Positions 10,742-22,300 of a DNA stretch of 64,000 bases are shown in pieces. Location: assembly GCA_038049695.1 (NCBI GenBank), contig CP142460.1, positions 25,700,001 to 25,764,000 on the forward strand, in the 5' to 3' direction. The DNA comes from Cinnamomum chago (lineage: Eukaryota; Streptophyta; Magnoliopsida; Laurales; Lauraceae). Within the stretch, counting starts at the first letter, position 1. Every line of letters begins with the position of its first letter. The notes under the pieces were generated by a model, which did not search any database, was not told the origin of the DNA, and worked only from the letters and a program-made list of their open reading frames with translations. Position numbers and translations under genes: made by a program.

Positions 10742-11204
10742 ACTCTCCTTGAGTTGGAAGAACACGACTCCGGCGAGTTAATAGCTTGATATCGTTCATA
10801 GAGATTTGGATTTAGAGGTTGGAAGTCGGTAGCAGTGATCCATGTAGCATCAGAGATTGGGGTGATTCTGCCAACGAACAAGGAACTTTTGGAATCCTCC
10901 TTGACGAGTAGAAACAATCTGATCATCGAGAACATCAATGATTTTATCTGTCGGTGGAGGAACACCTGGTAATTTAATGGCTTGTTCTTCAGAATCTTCC
11001 TCATTGTTATGCCCATGGTAGAGAGTGAGATCCGCAACATTGAATGTGGGACCAATAACAAGATCAGATGGTAACTCCAGAGTATATGCATTGGAATTGA
11101 GCTTCTTCAGCACTTTGAATGGACCTATAGTTGTTTGATGCAGCTTCTTGTTAGCTCCCGGTGGTAACCTTTCCGGATGTATACAGACCATAACCATGTC
11201 TTCT
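10742..11204 (-). pseudogene. Element A polyprotein C-terminus with chromodomain
   Basis: On the minus strand this encodes the end of a gypsy integrase: the LPPGANKKLH and GPFKVLKKL blocks, then a chromodomain (KFLVRW, ATWITA) and the closing LNPNLYERY. A C-terminal chromodomain defines chromoviruses and is thought to guide integration into particular chromatin. The upstream part of the frame resumes at 24852, because element B with duplication CTTCT/CTTTT splits it. Confidence 0.88.
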
Positions 11205-11584
11205 TGACACAGCGATCGGGTTGATAGATCAATCTCCCCAAGGATTGTTCGAATCCAAGAGGATTCCAACCACCAGGGCACAAACGAAACCATAAGACAA
11301 TCCATAACTCATGTGAGTAATCTGTTGATTAATTGAAAATCATGCAAATAACAATATGGCTCTTCTGTATATATAGAGCACACTGTTTCTGAAATAGGAA
11401 AATACCTAATCCTACTCAAAATAGAATTTAGAAAGCAATCCTATTAAGCAAACTAAACAATATTACTAATCTAGAAGCAATCCTAATCTAGAAAATCAGA
11501 AAAGGTGTGGCACATGTGGACCCTATCAGCTAGGTCCATCAAGGCTTGCGAGTCCTTGTCTTGGATAGGGACCGGACTGCATCA
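11205..11584 (-). repeat. Element B, 3' LTR (left, complete, 380 bp)
   Basis: The LTR is bounded by TG and CA. Its last ~75 bases (GGCACATGTGGACC to GGACTGCATCA) recur at 24771-24849. It is only loosely similar to the LTRs of A, so A and B are related but separate families. Confidence 0.88.
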
Positions 11585-13074
11585 ACTCTCCCCGGCTTGA
11601 AAGAACTCGACTCCGGCGAGGTAATCGCTTGATAGTGCTCATAAAGATTTGGATTCAGATGCTGGAAGTCGGTAGCAGTAATGCAGGTAGCATCGGAGAC
11701 GAGCCGGTTTTGCCAACGAACAAGGAACTTCTGAAATCCTCCGCGACGAGTAGAAACAATTTGATCATCAAGAACATCAATGATTTAATTAGGCGATGGC
11801 AGATTAGCTGGTAACGTAATGATTTGCTCATCAGAATCGTCCTCATTATCATGCCCACGATAGAGAGTGAGATCGGTAACATTGAATGTGGGGCTGATAC
11901 CAATATAAAATGGCAACTCGAGAGTATATGCATTCAAATTGAGCTTCTTCAACACTTTGAATGGACCTGTATTTCTCGGATGTAACTTCTTGTTTGCGCC
12001 TGGCGGTAACCTTTCCGGATGAATACGGAGCATAACCAAGTCCCCTCAGAAAACTCTAGGAAATGACGGCGTTTGTCGGCATGAGCCTTGTAACTATCAT
12101 TGCTAGCAACAATATGTGTCGAAATTCATCATGTATTTGTTGCATGTGTTTTTTGATGAAGTTATCGGCTTTAGCACAAGGGTGTGCTTCAAGAAGCAAG
12201 GGGACAAGATCAAATGGCAAGCGCGGTCGAACACCTGTAACTGCTTGAAATGGTGAGATGCCTGTGGACCGATTAACTGAATTGTTGTAAGCAAATTCAG
12301 CTATAGGTAGAATATGATCCCATGTTGTGATATGATCACGTACAAGGCATCGTAACAGTTGTCCAAGGCTTCTATTAACAACTTCAGTTTGTCCATCAGT
12401 TTGCGAATGGCAAGCAGTGTAGAAGTGAAGCTTTGTCTTGGGTGTCATCTACAAAGTCTTCCAAAAGTAACTCATAAATTTGGTGTCGCGATCTGAAATA
12501 ATTGTCTTGGGGAGGCCATGAAGACGAACAACTTCTTTGAAGAATAATTGAGCTACCTTGTAAGCATCTGAGGTGGTGTTGTATGGAATGAAATGTGCCA
12601 TTTTAGGAAAACGATCAACATCAACAAAGATGGAATCAACTTTCCGTGCAGTCTTTGAAAGTCCTAACACAAAATCCATACTGATATTTTCCCATGGTGC
12701 ATTAGGATTAGGAATAGGCAGTGGCTGATATAAACCTGTATTCTTCTTGTTACCTTTAGCCAATTGACAGGTGCGACATCTTGATAACATTAACTCATGC
12801 GCGGTCAGTAGAAACGATCATCCATGAGAGTGAGTGTCTTGTCACGTCCCAAATGACCACTACAACCTCTTGAATGTAATTTACGAACATGTTCTCGAAT
12901 GGAAGTAGCAGGGAGGCAAAGTTTGTTACCGCGGAATAAGAATCCATCATGTACGCTGTAATGAGGGTGCTTGTCCTTGTCACCGTTAAGAAAATCCACA
13001 TAGATTGTGCCGAAATCCTTGTCATTTGTATATTCCTGCTTTATTTGCTCAGAACCTATTATAGTGACTGCCAT
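11585..13074 (-). pseudogene. Element B integrase and chromodomain
   Basis: From 13074 downward come the integrase zinc-binding part (HSRGCSGHLGRDKT, about 12900-12830), the catalytic core with [10 protein letters not shown] and IISDRDTKF (12790-12449), HSQTDGQTEVVNRS (about 12400), and the chromodomain tail (12039-11585). A stop codon stands in the core at the end of WKTL, where related integrases have Trp. The two aspartates and the glutamate of the DDE triad are readable, so the stop and the frame breaks are what kill it. Confidence 0.85.
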
Positions 13075-13079
13075 AGTAG

Positions 13080-13600
13080 TGAGGAGATGTTTCCGACGAC
13101 TTAAAGCATCAGCTACCAGATTTTCTTTGCCAGCTTTATGATGGAGACTGAATGTGAATTATTGAAGGTAAGAGCTCCATTTAATTCAACGATCACTGAC
13201 ATGCTGTTGGGACTGTATATGCTTCAATACCCCGTGATTGGAATATAGGACAAAATTGTTTCCAACCAAGTAATGACGCCAATGTCGTAACGCTTACATA
13301 ATGGTGTAGAATTCTAGATCATAAATAGAATATCTGCGTTTGGCATCGGGGAGCTTCTCGCTGGAAAATGCAATTGGGTGACCTTCTTGGCTAGGAACTC
13401 CTCCAATGCCGATCTGATAAGCATCACAAGCAACTTCAAAGACTTTGTTAAAATCTGGAAGTCGTTGGATAGGGGCTTTCGTGATCTTGCGCTTGATTTC
13501 TCCAAATGCTCTAGTTGCTGCACTTGTCCATTTAAATTCACCCTATTTCATACAATTAGTGATTGGAGCCATAATATTGATGAAATCTCGAATGAACCTT
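13080..13600 (-). pseudogene. Element B RNase H remnant
   Basis: Minus-strand fragments show RRYSIYDLEFY, ALRHWRHYLVG and KENLVADALSRR, all hallmarks of gypsy RNase H. The expected YSDH motif reads YSNH, so the catalytic aspartate is lost. At least two frame breaks are present. Confidence 0.8.
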
Positions 13601-14190
13601 TTATAGAAAGTAGCAAGTGTGAAAACTACGAACTTCAGTGAGAGTTTGCGGAATAGGCCAATTGAGTATAGCTTGAATCTTGGATGGGTCCATTGCAATA
13701 CCTTTAGAAGAGACAACAAAGCCCAGGAAAATCACAGAATTGCTCATAAAAGTACACTTCTTTAGATTAGCATAGAATTGTTCCCAGCGAAGAAGTTGAA
13801 ATATGCTCTTCAAGTGATCAAGATGCTTCCGTTTGGATTTGCTGTAAATCAAGATATCATCGAAGTAGACAACAACGAACTTTCCAATAAACGGTTTCAG
13901 CAATTGATTCATAAGCCGCATGAATGTGCTAAAGAGCATTAGAAAGACCAAAATGCATAACCAGCCAATCATAAAGACCATCGTTAGTTTTAAAGGCTGT
14001 CTTCGATTCCTACTTATGATCTGATGATAACCACTGCAAAGATCAATCTTAGAAAAAACAGAAGCACTAGTCATAAGATCAAGCATATCATCAAGTCTAG
14101 GGATATAAGGAAGTGATACTTTACAGTGATTTTATTGATGGCACGACTATCCACGCACAGTCGCATACGCCAGTTTCATCCTTTTTTGGT
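13601..14190 (-). pseudogene. Element B reverse transcriptase, core part
   Basis: The block VVYFDDILIYSKS (about 13860-13900) is the reverse transcriptase active site, with the two aspartates intact. FSKIDLCSGYHQI and the AMDPSKIQAI/WPIPQTLTEVR blocks flank it in the usual order. The frame is interrupted at 14190 by the hAT-type MITE. The N-terminal part continues at 15005. Confidence 0.85.
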
Positions 14191-14198
14191 GTGAGGAG

Positions 14199-14996
14199 CT
14201 ATGATACCCGGATACTGCAAATTACCTGTGGTATCCGTACTGATACGGTTCGATACGGATACCGGTACGGGATACGGCAAGATACGGCTTGGATACAGGG
14301 GGGGCGGCAATTTTAGGATACGGCTTGCATTATTTTTCGCCCAATATTTCGGCAGATTTTCCAATTCAGCCAATTTCTGTCTTTCTCTTAGTTTTTGATC
14401 AAAAGGAAAACAAAAAAGAAGAAAAGGAGGAGGAGGAGATCCACCTGCTTCGACTGCTGTTGCTGCGACCTTCATGTGCCAGGTATTCCTCTTCTTCTTC
14501 CTCCGTTCTTTTTTCTTTCGTTCTTTCTTTCCTTCTTCTTCTTCTTCTTTCTTCTTTTTTTTTTCTCTCATTCGTTTGTGCCCTAGAGATGCCAACGAAA
14601 TGGCAAAAAAGAATCCATTGCTCTTATGTTTCTTTCATTTTTTAATGTTGGGCTACTAGGCCCATCAGCCACTCAGCCCATTTTTCTTTTCTTCTCTTTT
14701 TAATGTTGTGCTACTGATCAATCAGCCACTTAGCCCACTTTTCTATTTTTTTCTCTTTTTCTATGCTGAGATATTGTATTGTGAGGCCTACCTCATTGAA
14801 AATTTAAAACAAACAGTGGGCCTTGTAATATTTGAGCTCTAAATTGAGATAAAATAAGCATTCCACCTAAAATAAATCCCTAACCAAATATTTATATTTA
14901 TATATTTCTAGGAATGCCGTACCCGTATCCGTATCCTAAGATTTTGAGGTTGACGTATCGGACGCTCGTTCCCGTGTCCATATCCGGGCATCATAG
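14199..14996. mobile_element. 798-bp hAT-type MITE inside element B
   Basis: The inverted ends read CTATGATACCCGGATA and CTATGATGCCCGGATA, differing at one base. They are flanked by a perfect 8-bp duplication GTGAGGAG (14191-14198 and 14997-15004). An 8-bp duplication points to the hAT superfamily. Near both ends, words such as GATACGG and GTATCCG repeat. Excising it rejoins the reverse transcriptase frame exactly. The C/T-rich open frames inside it (about 14290-14660) are not genes. Confidence 0.9.
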
Positions 14997-15004
14997 GTGA
15001 GGAG

Positions 15005-15446
15005 AGCGGGTACGGCACACGGACTTAGGCTTTCCCGAATATATCCCTGTTGCAACAGATCATCAACTTGTTTCTTGAATTTAGCATGTTCAGAAGGGCT
15101 CATCTGATAAGCACGAAGATTGGAGAGAGATGCTCTAGGAGTGAAATCTATTACATGCTGGATGTCTGGCATTGGCGGCAATTCATTTGGAAGCTCATCA
15201 GGAATTAAATCACAAAATTCATTGAGCAATGGTTGTACCTCTTGGGGAGTGGATGACTTAGAGTCTTCATTTGATTCGGTCACCTGTCTGGCAACCAAAG
15301 CATACATCACACCTTGCTCTTTACTTTCAACTTCAAATTTGCACATGGTGAGGATGTGAGGAGAGGCAGTAGGAGTGGATTGCTTTGCAGAGAATGGAGT
15401 TTCCATGGGCTTCAATTGAATTAGGCGTCCATTCCATTTGAAAGTG
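15005..15446 (-). pseudogene. Element B reverse transcriptase N-terminal part and linker
   Basis: This minus-strand frame carries PLLNEFCDLIPDELP, MPDIQHVIDF and QMSPSEHAKFKKQ, the typical lead-in to chromovirus reverse transcriptase. It ends at the MITE (low side) and starts at the TERMINAL EAR1-carrying element (high side). Confidence 0.85.
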
Positions 15447-15679
15447 TAGGGTAGCATTTGGTTCGCTGGAATGGTTTTAGGCAGGAATGGAATGGAGAGT
15501 GGAATGAGTCTGGAATGGAATAAGGCAGGAATGGTGATTCCTATTCCAACATTTGGTTTTCCTGAAAAATCAATCCTGTAATAGAATGGTGATTCCTGTT
15601 CTTGCGTTTGGTACGCTAGAATGATGCCTGGAATGAAATAAAATTTACATAAGAAAGACCAAAATACCCTCAACTACCA

Positions 15680-16165
15680 TTGTCCCCTAAGTCACTGCAT
15701 CCAACCGCATCGCCTGAATCTGAGAAGAGGATTGTTGCCGGGTGTTTGGAGGCGTTTGGAGGGGTGAGGGCGGTGGAGATGGGGAGAGTGGGGGAAGGGA
15801 TTGTGACCATTCATTTCTATGATGTGAGGCAGGTGCAGGCGGCGATGGTGGAGATTCATGGGCAGCACATGCGGCAGCAGAGACTGTTGGGGTGGCATTA
15901 CTGGGCGACGATGGGACGGAATTCCGATGGGGTGGTGAGGCCTCCGGTGCTCGTGCCCGTGCTTGGGGAGAGAGGGCTTATTGCTGGGCATGCTGATTGG
16001 GCGGAGTTTGCTGTTCCGAGGGCTGAGATTAGAGGAGGGGGTGGGAATAATCAAGGGACGCTTGTGGTTTTTAATTTGGATTCGGGGGTTTCTTCTTGCA
16101 AGCTTAAAGAGATCTTCAAAGCTTTTGGTATGAATGAAAAGGAAGAGAAAAAGAGGATCGAATGA
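15680..16165 (+). pseudogene. Captured fragment of a TERMINAL EAR1-like (Mei2-like RRM) gene
   Basis: The frame encodes most of one RNA-recognition motif, with blocks LEAFGGVRAVEMGR and GIVTIHFYDVR, then QHMRQQ, GLIAGHADWAEFAVP, and the start of a second motif, NQGTLVVFNLDSGVSSCKL. These blocks match my memory of TERMINAL EAR1-like/PLASTOCHRON2 proteins, which are Mei2-like RNA-binding regulators of leaf initiation. The second RRM stops before its RNP1 block and the Mei2-specific C-terminal RRM is absent, so this is a fragment and not a gene. The 161-residue frame has no internal stop, which suggests recent capture or some constraint. Identification is by pattern recall and was not searched. 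Confidence 0.72.
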
Positions 16166-16277
16166 TGATCTAGACCATTGATCTGGTGGGCCTCACAAAG
16201 GGGTTTTTTTTACGAGCGAGGGGAGACAGAGAATTGAAAAGGGGATGAGTTTTTATTTATTTATTTTTATTTTATTT

Positions 16278-16760
16278 TTAATCAGCAATGCATCTTTTCC
16301 ATGGTGGATCAAAAATTGATCCGGTAGCCGCAGAGGAACGTGGGTCATTGATCAGAGAAGTTGTAGAGAACAGGGCAGACGCATTTTTTGTCGCAGTCGG
16401 TTTCCAGAGAGGAGAGTAGTCTCTGGGATCAGTTTGGATCTTGCAGTCGCATTTGGTTTCCAGAGAGGAGAGTAGTCTCTGTGTTGATCGAAGTGGGGAA
16501 GCCACTGGTGCAATTCTTCGATAGAGAAGAAGACTTGACTTGCAGAGTTCCCAGACGCTGCATGCGCTGTAGATGAAGAGGATCCGGATTTCCAAACCAG
16601 AAATCGCAAAGGCCTCACGTCATCGGACTCCCCACTGTTCGCTGTTGGAATCGGAGAAGACATCCGGACTCCGGACTCGTGCTCGTTGTTGCTTGAGGAG
16701 GAGGAGGAGGAGGAGGAGGGGGAGGGTGGAAAAGGGTGGAGGGAGGAGGGGGGCATTTTG
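16278..16760 (-). pseudogene. Second coding-like GC-rich fragment in the Pack-type element
   Basis: A minus-strand frame of about 134 residues runs through the right half of the element. It has a serine-rich start, then a FLVWKSG...FFSIEELHQW-like stretch and a duplicated YSPLWKP. I do not recognise a family. It may be another captured fragment or merely an open frame in GC-rich DNA. Confidence 0.3.
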
Positions 16761-16947
16761 GTCTCAGGAAAGTTTTAGGTTGGAATGGAATGACCATTCC
16801 TCTACCTCTCCAGTGGAATGACCATTCCTCTACATAAAGGAATGGTGATTCTGGAGGTAATGGTCATTTGGCCACTTTTTTGCGAACCAAATGCGGTAAT
16901 GACCATTCCATTTCGACCTTCATTATAGCGAACCAAACGCTACCTAG

Positions 16948-17530
16948 GTGTTATCCGAATGATCAGAGATGAGCTTCAAGTGCTTCAGCCAAGGTCTGCC
17001 AAATAAGATGTGGGCAACATTCATCGGAATAACATCACACTTGACATTATCTTCATATGAGCCTATCTTCAAGGGAATAATGCATTGGTGGTTGACGGGA
17101 ACCGAATAATCATTTACCCATGCAACTCTGTAAGGTCTCGGGTGCTTTATAGTTGGTAACTGAAGTTTATCAACTGCTTCTTTGGATATGACACTTATAG
17201 CACTTCCACCATCAATGATGGCATTGCAAGCTCTTCCTTTACAAGTGACTCTTGTTCTGAAAATTGGAGCTTGGTTTTCATCGTCTTCCTCAGTACCATC
17301 TGCAACCAATAAGCGCCGGTGAAGGACAAACAATGGGATGTCATCATCGGCTGTGAATACCTCAAGTGCTGACTCTGGTTCTGTTGGAAGTTGTGCATTA
17401 GGTTTCTCCATTTCGATTTCCGCATCATACCGTTCTTCATCATAAGGTTCACCTTCACAATGCAGATTCTTGTGAGGACATTCTCTAGCATAATGACCTC
17501 GGTTTTTGCAAGAATGACAGACAATGTCAC
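16948..17530 (-). pseudogene. Element B protease and gag zinc knuckle
   Basis: From 17530 downward comes a CCHC zinc knuckle (CHSCKNRGHYAREC, about 17525-17480) and then an acidic linker. A retroviral-type aspartic protease domain follows, with active-site block IIDGGSAISVIS (about 17220) and the closing HILFGRPWL. This section of the frame is uninterrupted. Confidence 0.88.
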
Positions 17531-18731
17531 GCTTAGCGGCTATTCCAGTGCCTTTAGCATTATTCTGATTTGTTAGCTACTTCTGATTGGGCTGAGGATT
17601 CTATTGACCCTGTGGTGGAGCTTGTTGCTGCCTTTGGATTTGGTTCTATGGTTGGATTGGAGGTGGTCGGAATCCTTGCTGCGGGGTTCGATTGAAAGTA
17701 GAATCTAGACCCTTTTTGTAGGACTCCCCGGCTTGGTTACCGAAACGTCGCCCAGTGTGTTGACGTAGCGTTTACTCAACGCGTCACGCTTTGCTAGAGA
17801 TTGCATCAACAGTGGTGAAGTCAAGTACTACCAATTTATCCTGTATATCTGGGCGCAATCTTTCCTGATAACGGGTGACCATCAGGCGATCATCTTCATT
17901 AGTCTTGCATTAAATACAAAGCTCATGGAACTTATGAGTGTATTCATCTTGGTATCGACTCCCGGTTCCCCCCTCTTCAGGAACCGAAGGTTGAGTCCAC
18001 TTGTGTTACCACCATAGGGCCACACTTAGGGGCCACAGGGGTTTACCCGGCTTCTCTCTGGGCCCGGAGGGATTAGTCCAGTCCAAAGGATTGAGAACCC
18101 TTCGTTAGCAAAAAAAAAAAAATCTATGGTCATAGAGCCTTGCTGAAGATTGATAAGCTCGCTATTAAATGAATCAATGTAGTGAGAAGGCAAGAACTTA
18201 TCTTCCAGTCTCTCTTTCATAACTTCCCAACAGGTGATAGGAGGGCGACCCATTTGCACATTGTGGTCATCAATATTTTTCCACCAAATTCAAGTAGGAC
18301 CCTTTAACTTCATCTTGACAAAAGTGACTCGTTGAGGATCTTCGATTTGGTACCGAGTGAAATAATCCTCGATAGAAGTAAGCCAGTCAAAAGGGCACGA
18401 GCATCACCGTGACCAGAAAAATCAACACTTCTAATTTGATTTTCCTCGAGAGATCATCTTGGCGTGGGCCTGGTGGTATGTTATCAACGCCCCGTTCTTC
18501 AAATAGACGTTGAAAGAATTCTTGGATTGATTCTCGGTGAATATGATCCAATTGGTGAGTGTGTGAGCCAGTAGTGCTGGAAGACTCGCCATGAGGGTTC
18601 GAAGGGGCCTTAGCGAGTTCATCGACCGTGAGTTGTAAGGCTTCGACTCGTTCATATAAATCCCTTATGTAGTCATCGCCCTGAATGTCTGTGAGTCTGC
18701 CACAAAAAATTTGCCCGTTGTGAGTAGCCAT
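17531..18731 (-). pseudogene. Element B gag
   Basis: The reading starts with ATG at 18731 (MATHNGQIFCGRL). The capsid-like section includes WWKNIDDHNV, KERLEDKFLPSHY and LINLQQGSMTID. A SINE has split it at 17950-18122, inside the ..MTID/EYTHKFHEL.. block. Other frame breaks occur near 18420 and in the Gln/Pro-rich tail at 17570-17800. Confidence 0.8.
17950..18122 (+). mobile_element. 5'-truncated tRNA-derived SINE in element B gag
   Basis: The body starts TGGTATCGACTC and ends in a run of 13 A (18110-18122). It aligns with the reverse complement of 62515-62663: shared blocks are CGGTTCCCCCCTCTTCAGGAA, GAAGGTTGAGTCCACTTGTG, ACCCGGCTTCTCTCTG and TAGTCCAGTCCAAAGGATTG. ATCT occurs just before and just after it and is a plausible short duplication. 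The tRNA-like head seen in the full copy is missing here. Confidence 0.82.
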
Positions 18732-18890
18732 GGATGAGGGGTGTTATATTCTCAAAAGTTTTTTTTTTTTGTTTTTTTGGTATACTACTAGTGGGCTGGG
18801 TTTGGCTGAGGTTGAGCCTGGACTCAAGTTAGGCCAGACTGTAGACGAGGCCTAGATATCACCAGGCATGTGTTGCACGTGGGATATGAG
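18732..18890. other. Element B 5' leader, proximal part
   Basis: Non-coding leader upstream of the gag ATG on the minus strand. Its right end GATATGAG (18883-18890) is the target site of the hAT element, and the leader continues at 24384. Confidence 0.6.
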
Positions 18891-19379
18891 CATGGTTCAA
18901 AATCTCGGTCTCGGTCGCGGTATCGGCCGGGCCGAAAAACCGATGTGATATCGGTATCGGTCGCGGATATCAGTCCGTCGCGGTCATCGCGGTGTGAATT
19001 TTTTTTTTAATCCAAAAAAATTCGCAAAAATATTCAAAAAATCCAGAATATTAGAAAATGCTGAAAAACTATATTTGTTTCCATTAATAACAACAATAAA
19101 TCAAAATCTCGGTCACCTTAAGTTATGAGTCCTATCTGTGTCGCAGACTCGCAGTTCACTGTCTTTTTTCCAGTATTTCATATAATGCAAACATTATTGA
19201 TGCTCTGCTCATGATCAATTTATTAGTGTCCAATATAAAAAGATAAAGATAACATCATAAAGCACTTGGGCATCAAAATGCTCATGGTTTACCTGAAATT
19301 AGAGGGGACTAGTGGAGAGTACTAGTAGAGACTAGAGAGAGACTGATGAGTATGAGTGTGACAGATTGGCTGCCTAATA

Positions 19380-22300
19380 CCAAGTGGAGTGTCGCCTTGG
19401 CTCGATTTCATCATCATCATCATCATTTCTTCGGTATTGGCTAAAAAGATATGCTCTATACTGCTGTGCAGCACTAGCACTACCATATCCATAACCATAT
19501 TCAGATTATTCTTGATAAGATGATGAACTATCTTGATCCCCTGTGTCTGTGGATTGAGATGGCTGGTTGTAATCAAATGGCATGAAATAGTTATGAGGGG
19601 CATAAATAGGTCGTCGAGGAACTGGTGGGGGAAGCCTCCCTTGCTCAATTAACATCTGTTCGATAGAAATAATCGGTGTTGGTGAAGGGGGTACCCAATT
19701 AGGGTCATGAATAACCCTCATGCTGTCCATACATGGCACCTTGTTGGCCAACATAATCCCCATGTTGTCCATACATGGCACCTTGGCCAACATAACTTCC
19801 ATGATGACCATGAGTAGCGGCGCCGGCGCTACTACTACCCCCTGCCTCAGTCTGTCCAACATGTCTGACATAGCGACGGCAAGGATCTAACTCAGTAGCA
19901 TGAGGAAAATGCTCAATTGTCTCATAAGTGACAGGTTCATCATCTCTATAATGACCCTCATCCCCGGGAGAGTCAGGTGGAATTCTTGCTGATGATGAAG
20001 AAGTAGAAATACTTGACTCACTCTCTTCATCCACCTCCTTTCCCCTTGGCTCACTTGTATTAGGTGTACGCCCCTGCTGCATTGTCAAGTTTATTTCTTC
20101 TATCCTTTCTGCAGCCCTCACTGGCTCAGGCCTATCCCTAGTCAATTCCTCTATCAACTGCTCAAACTCTGGGTCTTGGTCTAACACCGGTTCTTCTTGT
20201 TCCTCCAACCATTGACCTAACACAGTATCCTCTTCTGAAAAGATATAGTCCAAATTAATTGGACAGAAATAATCCTGGTGATCCTCAAACTTTCTTCTCC
20301 TTCTATTTCTACTCCGGAGTTTGAGGTTGTAGTGAATGTAGACCAATTTATTTAGCTTTTGCATTGTCAATCTATTTCTTGGTCTTGTGTGGATAAATGA
20401 GAATGTGCTCCAGTTTCTTTCACAATTGGAAGACGATGTAGTTTGACTAAGGACTTTAATAGCAATCGTCCTTAGTGCAGGAGCACTCTCTCCATAATTC
20501 AACCACCATTCAGCTGAGAAAAAATAGAAATGATATTAGAGTCAATAAAAAAATAATAAGTCCTTAAATAATATAGAGATGACATTACAATCAATACCAG
20601 GATAGGTCTGTGTCACAGCTCTCCGCGCAGTCGTCGTTCCAAAGCTTCCGGCCCGTACATTGTATATGTCAATCTGAAGATATTAACGTAGAAAAATAAA
20701 TTAGAGAAATTACAATGTTATATACTTTTTTCCTTAATTATCTTACATTCCTACCTGATTAGTAGCCCAAATTGCTTCATCTGTACTCTCTGCCAATCCT
20801 TCAATTACATTTTTTAGTCACAAACGGATTTCATTAGATATGTGTCCATCCGTAAATTGGGGATTAAAGAAGTATCCTGTAACAGTAAAACCAATGAATT
20901 TTAGTCATTGATAAATTAATATAGTGAGGACTGAGGACTGAGGAGAGAATGGAGAGTTGAATACAACAATTCAAGTATTAAAGGATATTCTTCACTTACC
21001 GCCAATGTGTAAATCATGTTTTAATTGTCGTCCCCATCGATCGTCGATGATCTTCCAAAACTTTTTGTAATATCTACAATCTCCTTGAATAGCCAGCTTT
21101 GATCTCTCCATGGCCTCATGTAAGAAGCCCATTGTTGGCTTATCATCGCCATCAACAAATCGAAGAACCTTTATTAGGGGTTCAAAAACATTTAAAACAC
21201 CCTTCACATGAGGCCAAAACTTGTTGGACTCAATTGTTTTACATACTTCAACAGTAATGGGACTTGGCCTTTTTCCCCATTTTGAATTCATGAATTCATT
21301 TGATTTTATCAATCGGAGAAGTCCTTCTCTATACTTGTAAACACTTTCGATAGCAATGAAGTGGGTGACAAATCTAGTGATGCCAGGCCGTAGTAATTCA
21401 TGGTTGTCTGTATGCATTTTCATCATGGAAATGAGTCTATATGATTGATAAAATTTTTTGGTGATCTTCTTTATCTTACCAATCACAAACTTCATGACTT
21501 TTCCTTTTGCAATATCTTCAAGCATTAAATCAAAGCAATGTGCTGCACATGGAGACCAGAAAATCCTTGGCCTTTGTTTCATAAGCATCGTTCCTGCAGC
21601 CTTCATGTTTGCAGCATTGTCGGTAACAACCTGAACTACACAATCTGCCCCAACTTCTTCAATCACCTCATTCAATAACTTATTAATATATTTTGCATCT
21701 TGAATGTAATCAGTTGCATCAACTGATTTGATAAACACCGTGCCCATAGACGAGTAGACTAGAAAATTCAAGAGATGACGGTGTGTGATGGTCGTCCACC
21801 CATCGCACATTAGTGTGCAACCTCTTTCCTTTCATGCCCATTTGAAAGTTTGCACCCAAGCCTGTAACTCTTCATACTCTTTCTTAACACAGACATGCCC
21901 AATCTCATAAGGGGTAGGTGCCTTTATACCTGGACCATGTTCTGCAGCTGCATCTAACATGGTGGTGAAATAAGGAGATGATGCTTTGTTGGGAGGAATG
22001 CCTCCATCCAAAAAAAAACTTCCCAGCGGCTCTCACTAGATGTTCTCTTGCTTTACCAAGCCCGCCTTTTAATGTTTTCATAATGCTGGGCTGCTTTGAT
22101 GTTGGTTTTCTATAAGCATATGGGTCAGTTGGCCCCACTTGTTGAGGTGCACGTGTAGAAGTTCTTTCAATCTCCTCAATGTCTGGATCTCGACGGGGTT
22201 GTTTTTGACTAAATGCCCGACGCAAACTTGCTCCCCTAGGTTCGGATGACCCACCCTGCTCATATTGGCTACCTCTAGAGGCTGCTTCATATTGCATTCT

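Larger units (their letters stand above)
15450..16944. mobile_element. TIR transposon carrying a captured gene fragment (Pack-type)
   Basis: The inverted ends are GGTAGCATTTGGTTCGCT and GGTAGCGTTTGGTTCGCT, flanked by TAG at 15447-15449 and 16945-16947. Next to each end are repeated GGAATGG/CCATTCC words. A 3-bp duplication suggests the PIF/Harbinger class, although TAG is not the usual TWA. It has no transposase. Inside lies a coding fragment resembling TERMINAL EAR1-like genes, plus a GC-rich region with a 27-bp direct repeat (16399-16425 and 16455-16481) and a GGA microsatellite near 16690-16720. The insertion interrupts B between protease and reverse transcriptase. Confidence 0.8.

Noticed and set aside
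14289-14659. Open frames rich in Phe, Leu and Ser
   Set aside because: They come from a CTT/TTC low-complexity tract inside the hAT-type MITE.
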